A stretch of DNA of 6,488 bases from an uncultured Oscillibacter sp. (GTDB lineage: Bacteria; Bacillota; Clostridia; Oscillospirales; Oscillospiraceae), in contig CAKTMK010000065.1 in assembly GCA_934574045.1 (NCBI GenBank), positions 1 through 6,488 of the forward strand, in the 5' to 3' direction. Within the stretch, counting starts at the first letter, position 1. Every line of letters starts with the position of its first letter. Position numbers and translations under genes: made by a program. Positions 1-5,552 of the stretch are shown here, piece after piece. Below the pieces are notes generated by a model. That model did not search any database. It saw only the letters and a list, made by a program, of their open reading frames with translations, and was not told the origin of the DNA.

Positions 1-841
1 GGCCCTCGACATCCTCAGTGTTGGTATAGGTGTTGGCGGGGATGGTGGACTTGGCGTAGTAGGGATACTCCTCGACCAGCTTGTCGCGGCCTTCGCCGTC
101 GATGGGAACGACCACCATGTCATACTGGACGCTCAGATCCATAACGGTGGCGTTGGGCAGGCCGGAGGTGACGAACACGGCGTCGCACTGGCCGTTCTTC
201 ATGTTGTCGATGGCCTCGCCGTAAGCCAGATAGTCGGGCTGGATGTCGTCGTAGGTCATGCCGTAGGCGTTCAGGATCATGCGGGCGTTGATCTCCACGC
301 CGGAGTTCGCCGCGCCGACGCCCACGCGCTTGCCGCGCAGGTCCTCGACGGAGTTGATGCCGGTGCCGGCAACGGTGACGAGCTGAACGTAGTTGGGCCA
401 CAGGCGCATCATAGCGCGCAGGTCGCTGGCCTCGCCCTTGCCCTCGTAGGCGCCGGTGCCGGTGTAGGCCTGCATGGCGGCGTCCTGCATGGCGATGGCG
501 ATCTCAGCGTCGCCGTTGAGGATGTTCTGGATGTTCTGGCCGGTGGCGTTGGTGGCCTCGGCGGAGGTCTGATAGCCGTACTCCTTCAGCGCGGTGGCGA
601 AAGCGCCGCCGATGGGGAAGTAAATGCCGGAGGTGGGGCCGGTGCCGACGGTGATGAACTCCTTGGCGCGCTCCTCAGGGGTGAGGCCCTTGACCTCTCC
701 GGTCTGCTGGGAACCAGCGGAAGCGGCGGCGGAGCCGGACGCGGCGGGGCTGGCGGACTGGGCGGGAGCGCTGCTGCCGCCGCAGGCGGCCAGAGCCAGC
801 GTCATGGCCAGAGCCAGAGCGAGGGAAAGAAATCTTTTCAT
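1..841 (-). CDS. TAXI-family TRAP transporter solute-binding lipoprotein (C-terminus cut off by left edge)
   Basis: Extracytoplasmic substrate receptor of a tripartite ATP-independent (TRAP) transporter of the TAXI type, which hands a small, usually carboxylate, ligand to a DctM/DctQ-like membrane permease. The 280 visible residues start at ATG 841-839, nine bases after a GGAG (851-854). Residues 1-20 are a lipoprotein signal (MKRF, then a Leu/Ala core, lipobox LAAC with Cys20), so the protein is anchored to the outer face of the membrane. Residues 21-48 form an Ala/Ser/Gly-rich linker. The binding domain begins near residue 62 with TVGTGPTSGIYFPIGGA, and continues with TNATGQNIQNI, the SVEDLRGKRVGVGAANSGVE signature and FVTSGLPNA, all in the usual TAXI order. 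About 30-60 C-terminal residues are probably missing. Codons are almost all G/C-ending with a narrow choice, as in a highly expressed gene. The permease genes would be expected beyond the left edge. The substrate cannot be read from the sequence; the family is secure. Confidence 0.93.
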   Translation of the reverse strand, partial: MKRFLSLALALAMTLALAACGGSSAPAQSASPAASGSAAASAGSQQTGEVKGLTPEERAKEFITVGTGPTSGIYFPIGGAFATALKEYGYQTSAEATNATGQNIQNILNGDAEIAIAMQDAAMQAYTGTGAYEGKGEASDLRAMMRLWPNYVQLVTVAGTGINSVEDLRGKRVGVGAANSGVEINARMILNAYGMTYDDIQPDYLAYGEAIDNMKNGQCDAVFVTSGLPNATVMDLSVQYDMVVVPIDGEGRDKLVEEYPYYAKSTIPANTYTNTEDVEG

Positions 842-876
842 CTTCAGTCTCTCCTTTTCTTTTTTCGGTTCTTCTG

Positions 877-921
877 AAAGCCGGATCATTGCAGGATGCG
901 GGCCTTCGCCCGCGCGGCTTT
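877..921 (-). other. Two-tier stem-loop at the presumed 5' end of the TAXI mRNA
   Basis: A perfect 7-bp outer helix (AAAGCCG 877-883 with CGGCTTT 915-921) encloses a perfect 6-bp inner hairpin (GCGGGC 898-903 with GCCCGC 908-913, 4-base loop). The promoter proposed at 928-956 would start transcription near 920-922, which places the outer stem at the extreme 5' end of the mRNA. Stems in that position are known to stabilise messages, which would suit an abundant binding protein. Read on the plus strand, the same structure is followed by five T (919-923) and looks like a weak terminator, but no plus-strand gene lies upstream of it. The structure is seen; the function is inferred. Confidence 0.4.
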
Positions 922-927
922 TTGTTA

Positions 928-956
928 ATAATATGTGAATAACCTGTGAACCGCAA
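928..956 (-). promoter_or_regulatory. Candidate promoter for the TAXI binding-protein gene
   Basis: On the minus strand, TTGCGG (956-951) and TATTAT (933-928) are separated by exactly 17 bases. The -10 is good and the -35 matches only its TTG, as is typical of an activator-dependent promoter. The -35 overlaps the repeat at 946-954, the nearest member of the LytTR-like array, an arrangement used by LytTR-family activators. The resulting leader would be about 80 nt. Confidence 0.5.
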
Positions 957-1017
957 TAAAATCTGCGTGAACGGTTGAATACGGCGCGTGAACCGTTTTA
1001 TTTTCCGGGTAAACGGG
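935..1017 (-). promoter_or_regulatory. LytTR-like operator array: four 9-bp direct repeats at 21-bp period
   Basis: On the minus strand the repeats are CCCGTTTAC (1017-1009), ACGGTTCAC (996-988), ACCGTTCAC (975-967) and GCGGTTCAC (954-946). Each is separated by exactly 12 bases, so all lie on one face of the helix. A fifth, weaker copy (GTTATTCAC, 943-935) is 11 bp from the last. LytTR regulators are known to bind imperfect 9-bp direct repeats of the form [TA][AC][CA]GTTN[AG][TG] spaced by 12-13 bp; ACCGTTCAC fits at 8 of 9 positions. The array lies between the TAXI gene and a LytTR regulator operon, with its proximal copy over the TAXI -35. Binding by the neighbouring regulator is inferred, but the spacing is hard to explain by chance. 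Confidence 0.7.
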
Positions 1018-1067
1018 ATTCTCAGGTTTTTATCTCCGTTTCTGTCGTTTTCTCTCGTTTTTCCCTA

Positions 1068-1095
1068 TTGAAATGAGGAAAAAGTCTGCTATACT
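1068..1095 (+). promoter_or_regulatory. Sigma-A-type promoter with extended -10 for the kinase-regulator operon
   Basis: TTGAAA (1068-1073) and TATACT (1090-1095) are separated by 16 bases, and a TG at 1087-1088 makes an extended -10. Transcription would start near 1102, giving a leader of about 80 nt before the kinase GTG. The nearest repeat of the operator array (1009-1017) lies about 50 bp upstream of the -35, so autoregulation is possible but not shown. Confidence 0.7.
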
Positions 1096-1181
1096 TACTT
1101 TATTACAGATCCACGCGGCCTTAACGGCCCGCCGCGTCCGCGCATTCCACCTGCGGGCGAACGGCGCGAAAGGAGCCTTCC

Positions 1182-2852
1182 GTGCAGAACAGTCTGAGTT
1201 TTTCCCTCATTCTCAATATCAGCCTTCTGGTGCTGGTGGCCACGATCCTCACGGAGGTCAAGCCACTGCGCATGATCCTCAAGCGGCAGGACCGCTCGGT
1301 CCGCAATCAGCTTCTGCTGGGGCTGATCTTCGGGCTTTTGTCCATCAGCGGGACCTATACCGGCATCGCCGTGCAGGGCGCGGTGGTCAATACCCGCGTG
1401 GTCAGCACCGTGGCCGCCGGACTGGTGGGCGGGCCCATCAGCGGCGTATGCGCCGGACTTCTCAGCGGCGTCCACCGCTACCTGTACGATCCGCACGGGT
1501 TCACCTCCCTCGCCTGCGCCGTCGGCACGTTCTGCTTCGGCGTCATCGGCGCGCTGGGCTTCCGGATCTATTCCCGGCGGCGGCGGGACACCGTGGATCT
1601 CGTGCTGCTCACCGTGACGGCCGAGCTGGTCCAGTGCGTGCTGATCCTGGCGCTGGCCCATCCGTTTTCCGCCGCGGTGGAGCTGGAGCACACCATTCTG
1701 CTCCCGAAGATGCTGGTCAACTCGGTGGGCCTCATCTCGTTCATGCACATTCTCGACCGGCTCAACCGGGACCTGACGCTGGAGCTGGCGGAGCAGCAGG
1801 CGCTGGCGCTGCTCATCGCGCAGGAGTGCCTCCCCTACCTGCGCGGCGGCATCAGCAACCGCGTCGGGCTTCAGCGGGCAGCGGACATCGTCCGGGCAAA
1901 GCTGCCGGGCTTCTGCACCGCCTTTACCGACCGGGAGCGCGTTCTGGCCGCCAGCGGCTTTTCCCCGGCGGAGACGCCCCTCCCCGTTCCGGCGGCGGAG
2001 GCCATGGCGCGCAGCTGCACCGTCTCCTCCCCCTCCCATTCGGACACGCCCGCCCGGGCCGTTCTGGCCGCGCCGCTGCGGGCGGACGACAAGGTGATCG
2101 GCTCACTGATCCTCAGCGTCCCGGCGGGTCCGAACCTCATTCTGGACGCGGACGTGCGCACCATTGAGAGCCTTTCCCAGTTCTTCTCCGCCATGCTGGA
2201 GCTGGGCGAGACGGAGCACCAAATCGCCCTGCGCAAGCAGGCGGAGTTCCGCGCCCTCCAATCCCAGATCAATCCGCACTTCCTGTTCAACGCCCTGAAC
2301 ACCATCTCCGCCCTCTGCCTGACGGACCCGGACCGGGCCTGCGACACCATCCTCGTCCTCGCCCGCTACTTCCGCCAGACGCTGACCATCAACGAGCCGT
2401 TCGTCCCTCTGGAGCAGGAGCTTTCCAACGTGGACAACTACCTGCTGCTCACCGAGGCCCGCTTTGAGGGCGCGCTCCATGTGGAACGCCAGCTCCCCGA
2501 CGATCTTCACGCCCTGCGCCTGCCGCCGCTGATCCTTCAGCCCATCGTGGAAAACGCCGTGCGCCACGGCTTCGTCTCGGTGGACGACCGGCGGGTATCC
2601 CTCTCCATCCGGCAGGATGATGAGCGGGCGTATATCCGCGTGAGCGATCAGGGTCCCGGCTTCCCGCCGGAGGTCCTGCGCAGGCTGGAGGACCCCAACG
2701 ACCCCACCTACACCGGCCTTTTCAACGTGCGCAAGCGTCTGCGCAGCATATACGGCAGCCAGTGTGTCTTTACCATCTCCAGCACACCGCAGGGGTCCAC
2801 CGTGTCCTTCTCCATCCCGCTCGTCCCGCCCCAGACCCCGGAATTTCACTGA
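1182..2852 (+). CDS. LytS/BtsS-type membrane sensor histidine kinase
   Basis: Sensor kinase of a two-component system, 556 aa, whose partner is the LytTR regulator 14 nt downstream. The GTG start is chosen because AGGAG (1171-1175) lies six bases ahead and the first hydrophobic helix begins at once. Residues 1-195 form the multi-helix 5TMR-LYT sensor, with the family hallmarks NTR (70-72), GGPISGVCAGLLSGVHRYL (83-101) and GFTSLACAVGT (106-116). A GAF-like region covers about 205-340. The transmitter (about 350-550) has the H-box INPHFLFN with His366, N-box IVENAVRHG (Asn458), G-box DQGPGF (489-494) and GLFNVRKRL (512-520). Relatives include LytS (murein hydrolase control, pyruvate response in Bacillus) and E. 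coli BtsS (pyruvate sensor). Arg72, Arg99 and Cys112 correspond to residues I recall as pyruvate-binding in BtsS, while the serine three residues after that cysteine is Gly here. The family is certain; the ligand is inferred. Confidence 0.95.
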   Translation: MQNSLSFSLILNISLLVLVATILTEVKPLRMILKRQDRSVRNQLLLGLIFGLLSISGTYTGIAVQGAVVNTRVVSTVAAGLVGGPISGVCAGLLSGVHRYLYDPHGFTSLACAVGTFCFGVIGALGFRIYSRRRRDTVDLVLLTVTAELVQCVLILALAHPFSAAVELEHTILLPKMLVNSVGLISFMHILDRLNRDLTLELAEQQALALLIAQECLPYLRGGISNRVGLQRAADIVRAKLPGFCTAFTDRERVLAASGFSPAETPLPVPAAEAMARSCTVSSPSHSDTPARAVLAAPLRADDKVIGSLILSVPAGPNLILDADVRTIESLSQFFSAMLELGETEHQIALRKQAEFRALQSQINPHFLFNALNTISALCLTDPDRACDTILVLARYFRQTLTINEPFVPLEQELSNVDNYLLLTEARFEGALHVERQLPDDLHALRLPPLILQPIVENAVRHGFVSVDDRRVSLSIRQDDERAYIRVSDQGPGFPPEVLRRLEDPNDPTYTGLFNVRKRLRSIYGSQCVFTISSTPQGSTVSFSIPLVPPQTPEFH

Positions 2853-2866
2853 AGGGAGCGCTGTTT

Positions 2867-3583
2867 ATGCGGATCGCCGTGATCGACGACGAAAAATATT
2901 CCCGGGTGGGTCTGATCCATCAGATCCGCCAGACTCTGCCGCAGGCGGAGATCGCCGAGGCCGCCAGCGGCGCTCAGGCGCTGGAGCTTCTGGAAAACCA
3001 GACGTTCGACATGCTTTTTATCGACGTGCACCTCGGCGACATGGAGGGCACCACCGTGGCTGCGCTGGCCCGGCGGCTGATGCCCGGTGCAAAGATCGTG
3101 TTCGCAACGGCCTACTCCGAATACGCTGTGCGCGCCTTTGAGCTGCGGGCGGACGACTACATCCTAAAGCCCTTTGACCCGGAGCGCATCCGCAAGGCGC
3201 TCTCCCTGTTCACCGAGCAGCCCCCGGCCGCTTCTCCCGCCGCGCTGCGGCGCATCGCCGTGAGCAGCAACCGCAGCACCACGCTGCTGGACGCGGAGGA
3301 GATCACCTACATCGAGACGGACGGCGTGGGCCGCGGCTGCATTCTCCACACCCTCGGCGGCAAGTCCTACAACGGCAGCACCTCGCTGTCGGAGTACGAG
3401 ACGCGGCTGGGGACGCAGGAGTTTTACCGCATCCACAAGACCTGCCTCGTCCAGCTCCGCTACATCGAGAGCATCTTTCCATGGAGCAGCAACGGCTTTG
3501 CCCTGCGGGTCCGGGGGTCCAGCACGGTGCTGCCCATCGGGCGGGACCGCGTGCGGGAGCTGCGCCGCCTGCTGAGCATCTGA
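2867..3583 (+). CDS. LytTR-family response regulator (REC + LytTR DNA-binding domain)
   Basis: Cytoplasmic transcription regulator, 238 aa, phosphorylated by the kinase encoded just upstream. ATG 2867 follows GGGAG (2854-2858) by eight bases and gives a start flush with the receiver domain (MRIAVIDDE); the same frame is open 35 codons further upstream, inside the kinase gene, but nothing there supports a start. The receiver domain (1-120) keeps the acidic pair Asp7/Asp8, phosphoacceptor Asp53 (LFIDVHLGDMEG), Thr81 and Lys101 (KP), so it should be fully functional. After a short linker, the LytTR domain (about 135-238) has the characteristic FYRIHKTCLVQLRYIESI stretch and ends LPIGRDRVRELRRLL. 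It belongs with LytR/BtsR/AgrA-like regulators, which bind paired 9-bp direct repeats. The matching array at 935-1017 is the obvious target, making the divergent TAXI gene the likely regulon member. No terminator separates it from the kinase gene, so the two form one operon. Confidence 0.95.
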   Translation: MRIAVIDDEKYSRVGLIHQIRQTLPQAEIAEAASGAQALELLENQTFDMLFIDVHLGDMEGTTVAALARRLMPGAKIVFATAYSEYAVRAFELRADDYILKPFDPERIRKALSLFTEQPPAASPAALRRIAVSSNRSTTLLDAEEITYIETDGVGRGCILHTLGGKSYNGSTSLSEYETRLGTQEFYRIHKTCLVQLRYIESIFPWSSNGFALRVRGSSTVLPIGRDRVRELRRLLSI

Positions 3584-3816
3584 GCGCACAGGCCCCCGCC
3601 GCCCGCTGTGGGCGCGTTCCCTGTCGGTTCTCCCGGTCCGCGCCCCGCCGCGGACGCGTTCTCCGTCGGTTTCCGCTTCCCGCCGCTCCCCCGCCCCGCT
3701 TTCTTTCGCCGCGCCCATCTTCCGCCGCGGAGCGGAGCCTGCCGGTATATCATTCCGCAGCTTTTTCCTTGGCATCAGGGTCTGTATTGCAGGTTTCCTT
3801 TACAGAAAATTACCGC
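3584..3816. other. Non-coding, pyrimidine-rich region between convergent operons
   Basis: No credible gene is seen here. Right after the regulator stop, GCGCACAG (3584-3591) can pair with CTGTGGGCGC (3606-3615) with a two-base bulge, but there is no T-run after it. A perfect 7-bp stem follows (GTCCGCG 3636-3642 with CGCGGAC 3649-3655). Two imperfect 20-bp direct repeats (3614-3633 and 3656-3675) flank it at a 42-bp offset. The stretch from about 3616 to 3725 is very rich in C and T on the plus strand. The last 80 bases are less GC-rich and featureless. The hairpins may help end the kinase-regulator transcript, possibly with Rho, but this is not shown. Confidence 0.35.
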
Positions 3817-3855
3817 AAAAAGCGTCCGCCGTCCCGAAATGGGACGGCGGACGCT
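3817..3855 (-). terminator. Intrinsic terminator of the serine dehydratase operon
   Basis: A perfect 15-bp GC-rich stem (3821-3835 with 3841-3855) and a five-base loop sit 10 bases after the alpha-subunit stop. On the minus strand the stem runs into TTTT (3820-3817). On the plus strand it is followed by CTGCTTTCGTT, a poorer T-tract, so it may only weakly terminate the converging kinase-regulator transcript. Confidence 0.85.
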
Positions 3856-3865
3856 CTGCTTTCGT

Positions 3866-4747
3866 TCAGTTTTGGTGGGCCTTTTCCATCCGCTCCTTGA
3901 CCTCCCGGCCAAAGGGCGTGTCCGCAAGGCCGCCCAGCGCGGTCTCCCGGAACTCCACCGGCATCCGCCGACCCACCGCGCCCATGCAGTCGATGACTTG
4001 ATCCACGGGGACCCGGCTCTCGATCCCCGCCATGGCCATGTCCGCGCAGCTCACGGCGTTCACCGCGCCGATCACGTTCCGCTTGACGCAGGGGACCTCC
4101 ACCAGCCCCGCTACCGGGTCACAGACGAGACCCAGCAGGTTTTTCAGCGCCATGGCCGCGGCGTGGCCGATCTGTGCGCAGCTCCCGCCCCGCAGGGCCG
4201 TCAGCGTCCCCGCCGCCATGGCGGAGGCGGTGCCGATCTCGGCCTGACAGCCGCCGGACGCGCCGGCGATGCAGGCCCGATAGCCCACCACCGCGCCGAT
4301 ACCCGCCGCCACGTACAGCCCGCGGACGATCTCATCTTCGGTCACGTCCCCCCGGTGATAGAGCGGGATAAGCACCGCCGGGACCACGCCGCAGGCGCCT
4401 GCCGTGGGCGCGGCCACGATCTTGCGCATACACGCGTTGGACTCTCCGGTGCAAAGGGCCGTTGCGATGACCTCCGCCAGATAACCGCCGGACAGCGAGC
4501 GCTGCTCCGCCGCGTAGCAGCGCATCTTTTTCCCGTCTCCCCCGGCCAGCCCGCTGGCGGAGCGGCGGTCGCCGCGATAGGTGTCGTCCGCCTCCAGCAT
4601 GGCGCGCCACGCGGTCCGCATTTTTTCAAAGGACTGCTCCCGCGTCACCTCCCGCTGGTCCATATCCGTCTCCAGAACGATCTCCCAGAACTCCTTATGC
4701 TCCGCCGCCGCCGCGTCGAAGATCTCCTGCATGGAATCCAGCGCCAT
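3866..4747 (-). CDS. sdaAA: L-serine ammonia-lyase, iron-sulfur-dependent, alpha subunit
   Basis: Catalytic subunit, 293 aa, of the cytoplasmic [4Fe-4S] enzyme that converts L-serine to pyruvate and ammonia; it works with the beta subunit encoded immediately upstream. The length is normal for the two-subunit form. Characteristic motifs are SGLAGGDGKKM (65-75), APTAGACG (113-120), GASGGCQAEIGTASAM (162-177) and CDPVAGLVEVPCVKRN (209-224). Cys167, Cys209 and Cys220 are spaced 42 and 11 residues apart, the same spacing as the three cluster-ligating cysteines I recall for the Legionella enzyme (343, 385, 396), so the oxygen-sensitive cluster should assemble. The ATG directly abuts the beta-subunit stop (TAAATG, no gap), and its GGAGG (4756-4760) lies inside the upstream gene, implying translational coupling. 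The gene ends just before a strong terminator. The cluster fits an anaerobe that degrades serine or glycine. Confidence 0.96.
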   Translation of the reverse strand: MALDSMQEIFDAAAAEHKEFWEIVLETDMDQREVTREQSFEKMRTAWRAMLEADDTYRGDRRSASGLAGGDGKKMRCYAAEQRSLSGGYLAEVIATALCTGESNACMRKIVAAPTAGACGVVPAVLIPLYHRGDVTEDEIVRGLYVAAGIGAVVGYRACIAGASGGCQAEIGTASAMAAGTLTALRGGSCAQIGHAAAMALKNLLGLVCDPVAGLVEVPCVKRNVIGAVNAVSCADMAMAGIESRVPVDQVIDCMGAVGRRMPVEFRETALGGLADTPFGREVKERMEKAHQN

Positions 4748-5416
4748 TTATGCGTCCTCCCTCTCGTAATACGTGACCTGCATCACGTCGTCCAGCTCCT
4801 CAATCAGCGTGCAGGCCACCGGCGGCACCCGCTGGTCCGTCTCAATGACCATCAGCACGCTGCCTCCCCGCTTGGCGCGGCAGAGGTTCATGTTGGCAAT
4901 GTTCACGTTCCCGTGCTCCAGCTCCCGCGTGACCTCCGCCAGCTTGCCGGGAACGTCGTTGGAGCGGATGATGAGCGTGTTGAACGCGCCGGTGAAGTTC
5001 ACGGCGATGCCGTTGAGCCGGTCCACCCGGATGCGTCCGCCGCCGGTGGACGCGGCCTGCATCTCCAGCGTCCGGCCCTCCCCGTCGGACACGGTCAGAA
5101 GCGCCGAGTTCGGGTGCGCCTCCTTCAGCTCCACATTATGAAACGAAAATTCCAGCCCCTGCTTTTTCGCCAGCTCAAAGCTGCGCGGGATGCGCAGGTC
5201 GTCCGGCTTCATGCCCATCAGGCCCGCCACCAGCGCCCGGTCCGTGCCGTGGCCCGGGCCGGTCTCGGCAAAAGAGCCGTGCAGCCCGATCTCCGCCCGC
5301 ACCGGCTCGCCGCCCAGAAGTGAGCGGGCCATACCGCCGATCCGCACCGCTCCCGCCGTGTGGGAGCTGGAGGGGCCGACCATGATCGGTCCCAGAATGT
5401 CAAAAATATCGATCAT
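4748..5416 (-). CDS. sdaAB: L-serine ammonia-lyase, iron-sulfur-dependent, beta subunit
   Basis: Non-cluster subunit, 222 aa, of the same L-serine dehydratase and the first gene of the operon. The N-terminal domain carries the family motifs GPSSSHTAGAVRIGGMA (14-30), GHGTDRALVAGLMG (55-68), HPNSALL (101-107) and STGGGRIRV (123-131). Residues from about 147 to the end form an ACT domain (NDVPGKLAEVT, NIANMNLCRAKRGGSVLMVIETD), a fold that often binds amino acids; in this enzyme it is thought to take part in activation by serine. The ATG at 5416 begins MIDIFDILGPI, as in other family members. A purine-rich GGGAG lies about 12 bases upstream, a rather long spacing, so initiation may be moderate. 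The next gene starts immediately after the TAA stop. The identity is secure because length, motifs and the paired alpha gene all agree. Confidence 0.96.
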   Translation of the reverse strand: MIDIFDILGPIMVGPSSSHTAGAVRIGGMARSLLGGEPVRAEIGLHGSFAETGPGHGTDRALVAGLMGMKPDDLRIPRSFELAKKQGLEFSFHNVELKEAHPNSALLTVSDGEGRTLEMQAASTGGGRIRVDRLNGIAVNFTGAFNTLIIRSNDVPGKLAEVTRELEHGNVNIANMNLCRAKRGGSVLMVIETDQRVPPVACTLIEELDDVMQVTYYEREDA

Positions 5417-5454
5417 GGGATGTATCTCTCTCCCTCTGTTGAAAAATTTCTTTC

Positions 5455-5483
5455 AGCCTATCACAAATTTTATCAGGTTGCAA
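5455..5483 (-). promoter_or_regulatory. Possible promoter for sdaAB-sdaAA
   Basis: On the minus strand TTGCAA (5483-5478) and TAGGCT (5460-5455) are 17 bases apart. The -10 is weak (three of six consensus bases), so an activator may be needed or the true promoter may lie elsewhere in this region. Transcription would start about 30-35 bases ahead of the ATG. Confidence 0.3.
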
Positions 5484-5484
5484 G

Positions 5485-5512
5485 TTGCTTTTTCCGCCGC
5501 ATCTGCTAGAAT
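5485..5512 (+). promoter_or_regulatory. Promoter with extended -10 for the amidohydrolase gene
   Basis: TTGCTT (5485-5490) and TAGAAT (5507-5512) are separated by 16 bases, with TG at 5504-5505 making an extended -10. The layout closely resembles the kinase promoter at 1068-1095. Start of transcription near 5519 gives a leader of about 34 nt containing AAAGGAG just before the GTG. It abuts the proposed divergent sda promoter, so the two may compete or share a regulator. Confidence 0.6.
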
Positions 5513-5552
5513 GAGAAAAAAGCCCGCCTGAAATTGGAAAGGAGCTGGTCCT

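Noticed and set aside
946..1017. CRISPR-like or satellite repeat interpretation of the phased 9-mers
   Set aside because: Units are only 9 bp with 12-bp spacers, far too short for CRISPR; the size and period fit LytTR operators.
1157..1165. GCGAACGGC in the kinase leader as a further operator copy
   Set aside because: It is isolated, out of phase with the array, lies downstream of the promoter next to the ribosome binding site, and is expected by chance in GC-rich DNA.
1095..2039. 314-codon open frame on the minus strand
   Set aside because: Antisense shadow of the kinase gene with no recognisable domain.
1073..2167. 364-codon open frame on the plus strand, in another frame from the kinase
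   Set aside because: Low-complexity Arg/Gly/Ala/His translation overlapping the kinase gene; its ATG lies inside the kinase promoter and has no ribosome binding site.
2103..2849. 248-codon open frame on the minus strand
   Set aside because: Antisense to the kinase transmitter domain; no motif or ribosome binding site supports it.
2762..2866. 35-codon upstream extension of the response regulator
   Set aside because: It overlaps the kinase gene, encodes no conserved sequence, and the ATG at 2867 has a good ribosome binding site and begins exactly at the receiver domain.
3608..5323. 571-codon open frame on the plus strand
   Set aside because: It is antisense to the well-supported sdaAA and sdaAB genes, is rich in Arg, His, Pro and Gly, shows no domain, and arises from stop-poor GC-rich DNA.
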